NCBI GenBank assembly: GCA_947503265.1
Contig: CANNDC010000006.1
Location: 124,001-188,000 of the forward strand
DNA from: an uncultured Alteromonadaceae bacterium
GTDB taxonomy: Bacteria; Pseudomonadota; Gammaproteobacteria; Enterobacterales; Alteromonadaceae
DNA length: 64,000 bases
Direction of reading: 5' to 3'
Part shown: positions 47,955 to 57,210 of the stretch, piece by piece
Position numbering within the stretch: the stretch's first letter is position 1
Layout: the number at the start of each line of letters is the position of its first letter
Made by a program: the position numbers and the translations under genes
Notes under the pieces: generated by a model
Database searches by the model: none
Seen by the model: the letters and a program-made list of their open reading frames with translations, nothing else
What the model was told of the DNA's origin: nothing

Positions 47955-48545
47955 TTGAACCTTCCTTTACGGTTTGTACAATACGCTGCACCGGCAGCGG
48001 TAGCCCTGATCAGTCTGGTGTTTTTGTTGTTGGAGCCCACTTCTTCAGAGCTTCTCGCTTATCAAAGGGAAGGAGTCGCATCCGGTCAGGTTTGGCGACT
48101 AATTTCGGCTAATTTAGTTCACACCAATGCTGCCCATTTTTATTTAAATCTTGCTGGCGTCGCACTACTTTGGGCGATTCATGGATTCTACTACTCTATT
48201 TCGAATTATTTTCTACAGATATTAGGCTACTCAATAGTTGTGACTCTTGGCATATATATTTTCAGTCAAGATATGTTGTGGTATGCCGGACTTTCAGGAG
48301 TGCTACATGGCATTTTTGTATGGGGCGCATTTTGTGACATTAAGCATAAAGTGAAATTCGGCTGGATTTTAATGTTAGGTGTTTGGCTGAAGATCGCCTT
48401 TGAACAATTTTTTGGACAAGATCAACATATCGCCAACTTAATAGGTGCTGATGTTGCGGTTGATGCGCATTTGTACGGCGCAGTAGCAGGAGTGTTTTTT
48501 ATCTTCACTTCTATTCTTAAAAATAAGTACTCAATACAGAGATAG
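47955..48545 (+). CDS. rrtA: Rhombosortase
   Basis: 196 residues with six transmembrane segments of the rhomboid fold. Catalytic S114 is in YAGLSGVLHG and H172 is in VDAHLYGAVAGV. Rhombosortases process proteins that carry C-terminal GlyGly-CTERM tripartite anchors, releasing them to the type II secretion system. No GlyGly-CTERM protein is apparent in this window. The start is TTG, with AGAGGT 7 bp upstream. The first half is well conserved: WRLISANLVHTNAAHFYLNLAG. Confidence 0.88.
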   Translation: MNLPLRFVQYAAPAAVALISLVFLLLEPTSSELLAYQREGVASGQVWRLISANLVHTNAAHFYLNLAGVALLWAIHGFYYSISNYFLQILGYSIVVTLGIYIFSQDMLWYAGLSGVLHGIFVWGAFCDIKHKVKFGWILMLGVWLKIAFEQFFGQDQHIANLIGADVAVDAHLYGAVAGVFFIFTSILKNKYSIQR

Positions 48546-48669
48546 TGTGCTGCCTGTTTCGCTGCGCAAATCGCAAGCTCAAAAACTTAACAGCACTCTT
48601 AGTAAACCTATTCTCTTGGGTATTTCAACAACTTGCTTGTTTTAGCAATTCACTTGTTATGAGCAGTTA

Positions 48670-51189
48670 CTACAGATTCTGTTCAAACAACTTATATATC
48701 CTGCGGTATTCATCTAACCATGAACTAGGTTCCACAAAACCATGGGACTCAACCGGATAAATTGCAGTCTCAAAGTCCTCTTTTTCAAGTTCTATTAGCC
48801 TTTGAACTAACCTCACGACATCAACAAAAAATACATTCGAATCAACCATAGGTGCATTTATCAATAAGGGCTTGTTCAATCCTTCCGCAAAATAGATTGG
48901 GGAGCTTCTCTCATACGCTATAGGATCAACATCAGGCGTGTTTAAAATGTTGGAAGTATAACCATGATTGTAGTGAGCCCAATCTGAGACAGGACGAAGC
49001 GCAGCACCTGCTTGAAATAGTTCTGGTTCGGTAAATAGCGCCATAAAGGCCATAAATCCACCATAAGATCCACCATAAGTTCCTACTCGTTTTCTATCTA
49101 CATTGGCGTTTTCAACCAGCCAATTAACACCGTCTACTAGATCTTGTGTTTCTGGTTTGCCCATGTGACGATAAATAGCGGTTCGCCAGTCTCTTCCATA
49201 GCCAGCAGATGCCCTATAGTCCATATCCAGAACTACATATCCTTGCTGAACTAACATATTGTGAAACATAAACTCTCGGAAGTAGCTAGACCAACCTAAG
49301 TGAGAATTTTGCAAATACCCTGCCCCATGATTGAATACAACAGCTCGCTTTTTTTCTCCTTGAAGATGATTTTCCGGCAAATAGACTCGGGAAAAGATCG
49401 GCTGACTCGCGTGAGATGACGCAATAGGCACTATTTTTGGTGCTAACCAGTTAATTGCTAGGAATTCATCGCTTACCGTCTTAGTAATTTTGCTAGCTGG
49501 TGAATCGCTGTTTAGGTCTTTAATATACAGTTCTGGGGGTACAGTTAATTTTGAATGTGTTAACAGTAGCTTGCTTTCGTCGTGACTTAATTTATAGCTA
49601 ATTTGCCCATTCAATTCCGTAAGTTGCTCTAATTCGCCAGAATCGACCGACACACGATAGACTTCGTAAATGCCTGGGTGTGTCTTATTAGCTTGAAAAT
49701 AAATATAATTTTCATCTTGAGACAACACAAGCCCATTCACTTCATACTGACCTGACGTCAAGGCTCTACTTGGACCAGTCAAAGATTTAACGTATAACTG
49801 TGAATAACCCGATTCTTCCGATAAATAATATAAATCACGGGTTTGTCTGAACCATCCGTAGCTGTTAAATCGATAGTTAATCCAAGCTTCATCGTGCAGT
49901 CTATGCTGACTTTTAAGCGTCTTAGTCTTCCAATCTACCGTGGCTAGCCAACGGTCTTTGTTATCCCACGCCTCTAACATAATAGCCACTTCTTCGCCTG
50001 ATGGATGCCATTGGATAGCACTTTGCTGCCAGCTCCAATCGTTGAGAAGCTGAATATCTCTGGGCAGTCGATTTACTTCATAAGTCTCGCCACGAGCCTC
50101 GGCATTTTCTTTTTTCACATCGGCTAAAACATCGTCGTTGTATCCGGGCAAGTCGGAGTAAGACAACTTTTTCTTGGTGTGTTTAGTGAGATCAAGCAGC
50201 CAACTAATTTGGCTTTGTGGTTTTGCATCAGCAACACGTTTGCGAACGGATTGAGCCTCTATGCGTCCAGAATCAACCACGTAATTGGGCATGATATCGG
50301 TTTTGTCTCGTCTCGGGGTATCCTTTTCTTCAACTAAAATGGCAAATTTGCCATTAGGAGACAAACTGACTTCAACTAATCTATTTTCAGCAGAAAAATA
50401 AAAGGGATTTGGCTGAATTGATGGATTAGATTTAGCAATTTGTTGTTTATGATCGAATTGTATTTGGCGTTTTTGTCTTCGCTCAGACAACACAGAAATG
50501 AGTTTTATCTGCTCTTTTGCGATGTAATCTTTTGATTTTTCTAATGCTTTGGGTTTTTCAGAAAATGTCCAAGATGCTAGCTCTTCGGTAAAACCAGAAG
50601 AAATATCGACAGCATAAAACGTATATCCAGATAAATAACTTAAACGTCCATCCGTTAGGAATTGAAGGTTCCTAACATTGCCACTGTTACGGGTGATTTG
50701 ATGATTCTGATTTGATTTCAAATCCTTAACAAATGCATTATTTTCGAATATCCAAGCCACCATCGACTTTTCGGAGTTATAGATTGTTTGTTCCAATGAG
50801 TGGATATGCAAATCTTGTAATGGAACTTTTGTGGGTGGCTGAGATAGATCAAGGGATTGATTCCAGAGATCCTTAATGGGCGAACCTAGGCGTTTTTGTG
50901 AATAATAAATAGATTTACCGTCAAGAGACCAATAAGGCTTTTCAGGCTGCCTACCTATCCAATCTGGGTCTGACATGATTTTCTCAAGTGTGAGTAATTG
51001 AGAATTTGACAGCTTTTGAGTCGATTGAGAATTGATAACTTTAAAATTAGTTTTTAGCGCAGGTGAATGTGCAGATTGGTTGGTATTTTTGCCCCGTTCT
51101 CCTGTAGTAGAAGTATTTTGTGTTGCAGAGCAAGATAGCAAACAGGTGGAGAAAATGACTAACAAGGTGTTTTTAAAGCTAGTTACCAT
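48670..51189 (-). CDS. S9 family prolyl oligopeptidase-like lipoprotein
   Basis: 839 residues. A lipoprotein signal ends in LLSC, placing it in the periplasm or outer membrane. A long beta-propeller-like N-terminal region (about 50-560) precedes an alpha/beta hydrolase domain with nucleophile motif GTYGGSYGGFMAFMAL, a charge-relay aspartate in DSNVFFVDVVRLV-type region and a histidine in VESHGF. Acyl-aminoacyl-peptidase or dipeptidyl-peptidase IV-type cleavage is likely. No coupled neighbour is present; rrtA ends 125 bp away on the opposite strand. Confidence 0.88.
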   Translation of the reverse strand: MVTSFKNTLLVIFSTCLLSCSATQNTSTTGERGKNTNQSAHSPALKTNFKVINSQSTQKLSNSQLLTLEKIMSDPDWIGRQPEKPYWSLDGKSIYYSQKRLGSPIKDLWNQSLDLSQPPTKVPLQDLHIHSLEQTIYNSEKSMVAWIFENNAFVKDLKSNQNHQITRNSGNVRNLQFLTDGRLSYLSGYTFYAVDISSGFTEELASWTFSEKPKALEKSKDYIAKEQIKLISVLSERRQKRQIQFDHKQQIAKSNPSIQPNPFYFSAENRLVEVSLSPNGKFAILVEEKDTPRRDKTDIMPNYVVDSGRIEAQSVRKRVADAKPQSQISWLLDLTKHTKKKLSYSDLPGYNDDVLADVKKENAEARGETYEVNRLPRDIQLLNDWSWQQSAIQWHPSGEEVAIMLEAWDNKDRWLATVDWKTKTLKSQHRLHDEAWINYRFNSYGWFRQTRDLYYLSEESGYSQLYVKSLTGPSRALTSGQYEVNGLVLSQDENYIYFQANKTHPGIYEVYRVSVDSGELEQLTELNGQISYKLSHDESKLLLTHSKLTVPPELYIKDLNSDSPASKITKTVSDEFLAINWLAPKIVPIASSHASQPIFSRVYLPENHLQGEKKRAVVFNHGAGYLQNSHLGWSSYFREFMFHNMLVQQGYVVLDMDYRASAGYGRDWRTAIYRHMGKPETQDLVDGVNWLVENANVDRKRVGTYGGSYGGFMAFMALFTEPELFQAGAALRPVSDWAHYNHGYTSNILNTPDVDPIAYERSSPIYFAEGLNKPLLINAPMVDSNVFFVDVVRLVQRLIELEKEDFETAIYPVESHGFVEPSSWLDEYRRIYKLFEQNL

Positions 51190-51376
51190 AGGTAATCCCT
51201 ATTTTTATTATTTATAATCTTGGCGGAACTCATAGAAATATGCTGGAATTAAAACGCAATCTGTTGCTGAGGTAAATAAGTGATCTTAAATAGATTCTGT
51301 TCGTTAGTAATTAAATCCTTCCGAACAAAGCTATTTACCACTCAACCTAACAATATAATTATATATGGAGATAACA

Positions 51377-51916
51377 ATGAAAAGCCCGCTCGTACTCTTT
51401 GTACTTATGTTTCTATCAATACAAGCAAATGCCGCTAGTTGTCCAGATCTACTCAAGTTTATGAAACGTAAATTGAATTCCAGTGAGACGGTTAACATGT
51501 GTAGCGAATACAAAGACAAGTCTATCTTATTTGTTAACACAGCAAGTTATTGCGGTTTTACAAAGCAATTTTCCGGATTAGAAGAGCTTTACAATAAGTA
51601 CAAAGACAAAGATTTTGTGGTTCTCGGGTTTCCTTCTCATGATTTCAATCAAGAAGATCAGGACGAAAGTAAAACAGCCGAATTGTGCGAACTGACTTAC
51701 GGAGTTAAATTCCCGATGTTTGAACCCTTGTCAGTTCGTGGAGACGAGGCAGACCCTTTGTATAAAATGTTGGCAAAAAAATCAGGCACCTCTCCAAAGT
51801 GGAACTTTTACAAATACTTAATGGATAAGGAAGGGAATATTGTTAACTCATATTCTTCGAACACAAAACCCATGGACAGTGATTTGTTAGAAGATATTGA
51901 ATCTACATTGAATTAA
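51377..51916 (+). CDS. Glutathione-peroxidase-like protein, exported
   Basis: 179 residues from the ATG at 51377, which has ATGGAG upstream; an in-frame ATG at 51365 is less likely. A signal peptide ends at NAA-SC. The peroxidatic cysteine C59 in NTASYCGFTKQF and the tryptophan-asparagine pair in WNFYKYL are present. The FPCNQF motif is changed to FPSHDFNQE, so the glutamine of the classical tetrad is displaced, a feature of some periplasmic relatives. Thioredoxin-type reductants are likelier than glutathione. Confidence 0.88.
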   Translation: MKSPLVLFVLMFLSIQANAASCPDLLKFMKRKLNSSETVNMCSEYKDKSILFVNTASYCGFTKQFSGLEELYNKYKDKDFVVLGFPSHDFNQEDQDESKTAELCELTYGVKFPMFEPLSVRGDEADPLYKMLAKKSGTSPKWNFYKYLMDKEGNIVNSYSSNTKPMDSDLLEDIESTLN

Positions 51917-51924
51917 TTTTTACT

Positions 51925-51953
51925 CATAAAAAAAGCCCCGCACTAGGCGGGGC
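51925..51953 (-). terminator. Terminator on the minus strand downstream of the Cys/Met PLP gene
   Basis: GCGGGGC (51947-51953) pairs with GCCCCGC (51935-51941) across CTAGT on the minus strand, followed by a run of seven T (51928-51934). It lies about 217 bp past the stop at 52170, too far for a typical 3' end, so it may close a minus-strand leader or small RNA within 51954-52169. Confidence 0.8.
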
Positions 51954-52169
51954 AAATAAGCACACATAACTTGGAACACACACATAGTTTGAAACTGAAA
52001 ACCAAAGTTTAGCGACAAACTACACAGAGTTAGTCAAATTAATTTCCCATTAGTTCCAATAAAATTAAAAATATTTTAAATTATTTTTATCAAAGTAAAA
52101 TCGTCGATGGTTATTTACTTTACCGAACCGTTTATCACGTGTTTGCCCAATTCTCCAAGACTATCTCGT

Positions 52170-53411
52170 TTAAACTTTGTTAAAGGCCTGCTCTAAGTCT
52201 TCGACAATGTCATCAATGTCTTCAATTCCAACCGAAAAACGGATCATATTGTCATTGATTCCCATTAATTCTCTTTGCTCATGGCCGTTTTCATAAAATA
52301 TGGTGGTTGCTACAGGTAATGCTAGGGTGCGAGTATCGCCTAAATGAGTGGCACAAATTATGGTGTTTAAATGATTCAGAAACTCGTGTCCGTCAATATT
52401 ATCTTCGAGATCAATACTAAAAATGCCTCCATAATTTCCACCGAACAATTCTCGAGCAATATAGTGCTGAGGATGATCGGAAATACCGGGATAATATACG
52501 TTTTTGACTTTATCGTGCGCATGTAAATAGGTTGCCAAGCGCAGCGCATTTTTACCAGAACGTTCAATTCGCAATGCCATTGTTTCAAGGCCAATGGAAA
52601 TTTCGCTTGCAGCCTTAGGCGACAGAGTAGCACCGAGATCACGTAGACCTTTTTTCTTAATTTGAGTCAATCCCCATTGAGCGGTATCGCTGGTTTTATA
52701 GTGGGTTGAAATATTGTCAAAATTAGACCAATCATAAAGGCCTGTATCAACCACCACACCACCTAATACATTACCGTGACCCGCAAAGTACTTAGTCAAA
52801 GAGCTAATCGTCAAAGATGCATTAACGCTTTTTGCATCAAATAGAATTGAAGGTGTCATAGTATTGTCAATGACATAGAGTAATTTATGTTTCGCACAAA
52901 ACTTCCCTATTGCCGCTAAGTCAGCAACCTGAGTAACTGGGTTGGCAATCGTCTCAGTGAACACCATTTTTGTATTAGGCTGTAACGCTTTTACGACTGA
53001 ATTAATATCAGTTACGTCTACAAAACTGATATTCACACCAAAATTTTGCAATGTTTCAAAAAAACTGCGGGTATTGCCAAACAAATAGCGACTAACAATA
53101 ATGTGCTGTTCTTGTTTGAGTAAAGATAAGAAAACGGCGCTGATGGCGGCCATTCCCGTTGCAAAGGTAACAGCCCCAATACCATTTTCGAGTTCGGCTA
53201 AAATATTTTGTAATGCCGTATTAGAAGAGGATGAGGAACGAGAATAGACGTGCCCTACTTTCTTTCCTTGAAAAACGGCAACCAATTCATTCACATCTTT
53301 ATATTCAAATAAAACAGAATTACTGGTTGGAAAATGGATTGCGCCATCAGATGAAGGATTAAGGGTTCTGTCAGAGTGAACTAATCGCGTTGTAAAACCT
53401 TTATTTTTCAA
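52170..53411 (-). CDS. Cystathionine gamma-synthase family PLP enzyme
   Basis: 413-residue PLP enzyme of the Cys/Met metabolism group. The cofactor lysine is K207 in SSLTKYFAGHGN, ATGMAAISA and IDNTMTPSILFDA are the cofactor pockets, and SVGIEDIDDIVEDLEQAF closes the family. Family members act as cystathionine gamma-synthase, beta-lyase, methionine gamma-lyase or O-acylhomoserine sulfhydrylase; which one is not decided. The start is TTG with GGAG 8 bp upstream; it overlaps the acyltransferase gene by 11 bp. Confidence 0.88.
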   Translation of the reverse strand: MKNKGFTTRLVHSDRTLNPSSDGAIHFPTSNSVLFEYKDVNELVAVFQGKKVGHVYSRSSSSSNTALQNILAELENGIGAVTFATGMAAISAVFLSLLKQEQHIIVSRYLFGNTRSFFETLQNFGVNISFVDVTDINSVVKALQPNTKMVFTETIANPVTQVADLAAIGKFCAKHKLLYVIDNTMTPSILFDAKSVNASLTISSLTKYFAGHGNVLGGVVVDTGLYDWSNFDNISTHYKTSDTAQWGLTQIKKKGLRDLGATLSPKAASEISIGLETMALRIERSGKNALRLATYLHAHDKVKNVYYPGISDHPQHYIARELFGGNYGGIFSIDLEDNIDGHEFLNHLNTIICATHLGDTRTLALPVATTIFYENGHEQRELMGINDNMIRFSVGIEDIDDIVEDLEQAFNKV

Positions 53412-54018
53412 ACTTTGTCTCCGCGGGAAAGGCTACCTTATGGGGAAATTTTGCGTGAACTCTAGCATAAAATTCATAGACCTTCTGAATTTCTAGCGGG
53501 ATATTTTCTGATGGCATAAATTTCGGGCCTAATACGATGCTTTTCTTCTTATAATCTAACCCGATCATAAAGACAGGCACCTTAGCCTGAGCAGCAATAT
53601 GCAAGAACCCCGTCTTCCACGGAACCACTTTACTGCGAGTGCCTTCGGGAGCCAAACACAATAACATGCTATCTCTTGATTCAATTTCATCAATAATTTG
53701 TGCCACAACACCGTGCTTTTTAGTTCTATCGATGGGAATGCCACCCCAGCGTCGCAGGAAAAAATCAAATGGGGGGATAAATATGCTGTGCTTGCCAAAA
53801 AACGATATGTTTAAACGTAAGCAAAACACTACTGCAATACCAATCACAAAATCCCAGTTTGACGTATGCGGGGCAACAGTAATCACCATTTTAGGATCGT
53901 CTTGCCATTGCCCTTCAAAACGCCATCCGAGGAGTTTCAAAACACTACGACCCAGCCATGCACTGAACGCATTGCCCTGTCTTGGCGTATTTTGTGCGAT
54001 TTTTGGTCGATTCAACAT
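53401..54018 (-). CDS. Lysophospholipid acyltransferase family protein
   Basis: 205 residues. The acyltransferase HX4D motif appears as APHTSNWDFVIG, and the phosphate-binding motif as LAPEGTRSK. These match 1-acyl-glycerol-3-phosphate acyltransferase-like enzymes, which acylate lysophosphatidate or related lipids at the inner membrane. Short length and absence of clear transmembrane helices are as in the small variants of this family. Its start (ATG 54018) is divergent from the protease gene. The Cys/Met-type gene follows with an 11-bp overlap. Confidence 0.85.
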   Translation of the reverse strand: MLNRPKIAQNTPRQGNAFSAWLGRSVLKLLGWRFEGQWQDDPKMVITVAPHTSNWDFVIGIAVVFCLRLNISFFGKHSIFIPPFDFFLRRWGGIPIDRTKKHGVVAQIIDEIESRDSMLLCLAPEGTRSKVVPWKTGFLHIAAQAKVPVFMIGLDYKKKSIVLGPKFMPSENIPLEIQKVYEFYARVHAKFPHKVAFPAETKFEK

Positions 54019-54124
54019 ATTTATTTGATAAATTGTATTTAAGAAAGTTTAATTGGTGCGATACTCTCCTATCAACTCAATTTTGTCGAGCAATCGCATC
54101 ATAAAACAACGATTTAAGGATCAC

Positions 54125-55390
54125 GTGATTAAAGCAATAGTTAAATCAGGTGCTATGTTTTTAATATTATTTAGCACTTTTGTGTTTCCACAAGAGACAG
54201 CTCAGAATCTTTTTAGTCAATATCGAAATGCGCTTTATCAAATACAGATGATTGATAAAGAATCCGGTAACAAAACTTCTATTGGTTCTGGATTTAGAAT
54301 CAGTGATCATGGCGATATCATTTCAAATTATCACGTTATATCTGATTACGTTTACAAACCTGACAAATATCGAATTCAGTACTTAGATTCGCGAGGCAAT
54401 ACTGGCGATCTTAGAATGATTAACTTTGACGTCATTAATGACATTGCGTTGTTGCAAATAGAAGTGGCAGAGATACAAGGCATTTCTTTCACTCTAGCTG
54501 ACGACTTACCGCAACAAGGCTCACCCATATTTTCACTTGGTAACCCTCATGACTTGGGTATGATCGTTGTCCCCGGTACCTATAACGGGCTAAAGAAAAA
54601 CAGTTTTTATAAACGAATACACTTCACCGGCTCGATTAATCCTGGAATGAGTGGCGGACCAGCAGTAAATCAAGATGGGCAGGTAGTCGGAGTGAATGTT
54701 GCAACCGCAGGCAATCAAATCGGTTTTCTGATTCCTCTACCAAAAATAATAAGCTTGTTTGCCACTAAGAATGAGCCGCATTCTGAGGATTTTAAGCAAC
54801 GTATTGAAGTGCAACTTATCGCTAACCAAACAGAAATGGTTGCTCAATTACTCCAAGCTGATTGGCAATATACGACTTTGGGAAAAGCAAGAATTCCCGA
54901 AAAAATCGCTAAGTTCATTACTTGTTGGGGTGGTTCAAATGCTGAAGAAAAAGACGTTAAATTTCTTTCCGTCGCGAATCGTTGCCGCCTGGGTCAAAGA
55001 ATATTTTTAAATGGCCAATTGCAGACGGGCGAAGTTGAAGTGGAGTTTGAATGGCTTGAAAGTCAATCTTTGAATCAATTTCAGTTTAATCAGTTTTTAT
55101 CGAGACGCATTTCTCATGCAAAAGCGGGAAACAGTGCCGGAAAAACCGATGTGACGAATTATCAGTGCCACTACGATCAAATCAAGAATGCAAACAACCT
55201 GCATCAAAAAGCAGTTCAATGTATTCGCGCCTACAAAGACTTTGATAATTTATATGATGTGCTTTTCATATCAGCCACGCTAGATCATAAACAGGCAAGT
55301 CTCATTAGTCACTTTACCCTAGCGGGAGTGAATCGAGATTCAATCGATCTTTTCACCTCTGCATTTTTGGATTCAGTATCATGGCAATAG
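54125..55390 (+). CDS. Secreted trypsin-like serine protease
   Basis: 421 residues from the GTG at 54125, which is preceded by AAGGA and gives a clean signal peptide (KAIVKSGAMFLILFSTFVFPQETA); a TTG/GTG at 54053-54056 would extend it by 24. The catalytic triad is histidine in SNYHVISD, aspartate in NDIALLQIE and serine in NPGMSGGPAVN. A C-terminal domain of about 190 residues has no PDZ fold and matches nothing I know; it has several cysteines. Its end overlaps the FHA gene by 10 bp. Confidence 0.8.
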   Translation: MIKAIVKSGAMFLILFSTFVFPQETAQNLFSQYRNALYQIQMIDKESGNKTSIGSGFRISDHGDIISNYHVISDYVYKPDKYRIQYLDSRGNTGDLRMINFDVINDIALLQIEVAEIQGISFTLADDLPQQGSPIFSLGNPHDLGMIVVPGTYNGLKKNSFYKRIHFTGSINPGMSGGPAVNQDGQVVGVNVATAGNQIGFLIPLPKIISLFATKNEPHSEDFKQRIEVQLIANQTEMVAQLLQADWQYTTLGKARIPEKIAKFITCWGGSNAEEKDVKFLSVANRCRLGQRIFLNGQLQTGEVEVEFEWLESQSLNQFQFNQFLSRRISHAKAGNSAGKTDVTNYQCHYDQIKNANNLHQKAVQCIRAYKDFDNLYDVLFISATLDHKQASLISHFTLAGVNRDSIDLFTSAFLDSVSWQ

Positions 55391-56337
55391 TGGTAGAGCT
55401 TCTATCAAGAGATGACAAAGTCATCAACCATTTTTTCGTCGATAAACCTTCGGTTTCTATTGGTAGAGCGTATGACAATGATGTGCGTCTCGAAGACCCA
55501 TATGTGAGTCCCTATCATGTCTCGTTTGAAGACAGTGAAGAATCAATCAAGTTAAGTGATAAAGAATCGTTGAATGGCGTTAAAGTTAACAAAACTGCCG
55601 TTATCGAAAGCCAAGTTAGCCCTTCTGATATCATTACTATCGGTCGAAGCAGGCTAAGAGTCTTTCACCATCATAATTCTGTCGCCCCTACAATTCAGTT
55701 AAGCCAATTGGAAGAAGACATAGAGTGGATGTCGAGCAGAAAAGTGTGTGCAGCGCTTCTTGCCGTGTTCTGTGTGTTGGCAGGTACACAATATTTCGTC
55801 AATAGCATTGTAGATGTGAAGACCTTCGTGTTGATTAAAGTGGTTTTAACCCTTGTTGGCGCTGCTTGTATATGGCCGTTTTCATTTGCCTTGCTATCTA
55901 AACTTGCTAAAAAAGACTCCCGTATTATCAGTCAATTTAGTCTTATCTGGATGTTTTTGATAGGACTCGAACTGACAGACTATGTTTTCATTTGGGCTGA
56001 ATTTAACTTTAATCCGTCATTGGTGCTCAATATTCTTAGTCTACTCACCAAAGGGATACTGTTCTTTTTGTTATTTTGGTTCTCTTTATTCGTCGCATTC
56101 CATCAACCTGCTAGGGTTCGAAATCGAATAGCACTGCTCGGGTTATTTTTAGTCTCAATCCCCACATTATCGCCCTATTTTATTGGACAAGATCAGTTTA
56201 GAGCCAGTCCAGCTTACTCTATCGTTATTTTACCTCCTATGTTTAATCTTGTATCTCCAACGGATACCAATGATTTTATCCAAGATTCATCAGATATATA
56301 TGAATCTTTAGCATTAGAAAAAGCAGAAGAGAGATAA
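55381..56337 (+). CDS. FHA-domain integral membrane protein
   Basis: 318 residues. An N-terminal FHA domain (about 1-95) is visible in SIGRAYDNDVRLEDPYVSPYHVSFEDS...LNGVKVN, including the phosphothreonine-binding arginine, serine and asparagine positions. Five hydrophobic segments follow, at about 122-140, 145-172, 180-205, 212-238 and 245-262. A cytoplasmic phosphopeptide reader tied to a membrane domain is inferred. The gene begins inside the protease gene, so the two products are probably made together. Confidence 0.8.
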   Translation: MAIVVELLSRDDKVINHFFVDKPSVSIGRAYDNDVRLEDPYVSPYHVSFEDSEESIKLSDKESLNGVKVNKTAVIESQVSPSDIITIGRSRLRVFHHHNSVAPTIQLSQLEEDIEWMSSRKVCAALLAVFCVLAGTQYFVNSIVDVKTFVLIKVVLTLVGAACIWPFSFALLSKLAKKDSRIISQFSLIWMFLIGLELTDYVFIWAEFNFNPSLVLNILSLLTKGILFFLLFWFSLFVAFHQPARVRNRIALLGLFLVSIPTLSPYFIGQDQFRASPAYSIVILPPMFNLVSPTDTNDFIQDSSDIYESLALEKAEER

Positions 56338-56346
56338 CGAGCGACT

Positions 56347-57114
56347 ATGTGCATTCTTTTTATCGCGGTTAGTCAACATCCTGATTTTCCATTAATTATT
56401 GCGGCTAACAGAGATGAATTTCACAACCGCCCCACAGCGCAATCGCATTTTTGGCACGAACAACCGCACATGCTTGCAGGCAAAGATTTGCAAGCACTAG
56501 GCACTTGGATGGGAGTGACAAAATCTGGCAGAATATCTGCATTAACCAATGTTCGTGATCCGCAAAAAATAATGCCAGATGCCATCACCCGTGGCGAACT
56601 CGTCACTCGCTTTTTGTTGGAAAATGAAAGTCAGAGTGACTACCTGAATCGTTTACGTCAAAGCAAGGACAACTACAATGGTTATAATTTGCTATTTGGC
56701 GATTGGCACGACCTTTGGGTATATAACAACCACACCGATCAAGTCGACAAACTGTTACCGGGTTTCTACGGGTTATCGAATGCCGATTTGAACAGCCCTT
56801 GGCCTAAAATCAATCAAGGCGTTGCTGAATTAAAAACCCATTGCAAAGAATCACAGCGCATTAACACAGATAGACTTTTTGATATTTTACTTAACCAAAC
56901 CCAATCTACCGACGACCTTTTACCTGAAACTGGCGTGCCTATTGAATGGGAAAGAAAATTATCATCAGTTTTTATTAAGTCTCCTGACTACGGCACGAGA
57001 TCGGCAACGTTATTGTTGATCAATCGTGAAAACCAACTTAAATGGATAGAGCATACATTTAATCCAGACGGTGAAAATATCGATCAACAAGAGTTTAGTT
57101 TTAACTTAGGTTGA
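56347..57114 (+). CDS. NRDE family protein (TANGO2-like)
   Basis: 255 residues beginning MCILFIAVSQHPDFPLIIAANRDEFHNRP, the NRDE signature with a penultimate cysteine that may act as an N-terminal nucleophile after methionine removal. Later motifs GLSNADLNSPWPKINQG and YGTRSATLLLI are typical. The family is linked to heme handling in animals and is uncharacterised in bacteria. The start is 9 bp after the FHA gene, so it could share that operon. Confidence 0.85.
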   Translation: MCILFIAVSQHPDFPLIIAANRDEFHNRPTAQSHFWHEQPHMLAGKDLQALGTWMGVTKSGRISALTNVRDPQKIMPDAITRGELVTRFLLENESQSDYLNRLRQSKDNYNGYNLLFGDWHDLWVYNNHTDQVDKLLPGFYGLSNADLNSPWPKINQGVAELKTHCKESQRINTDRLFDILLNQTQSTDDLLPETGVPIEWERKLSSVFIKSPDYGTRSATLLLINRENQLKWIEHTFNPDGENIDQQEFSFNLG

Positions 57115-57210
57115 ATTTATTGCCAATTTGGCTGATTAGTGCTCGAAATTCTACCCACTAATGGCATAATACGTCCCCCACTTTGTCGCCACTAGTTTAT
57201 TGAGGATATA

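Noticed and set aside
48545..48760. 71-codon open frame after the rhombosortase gene
   Set aside because: Its second half overlaps the S9 peptidase gene and it shows no protein features.
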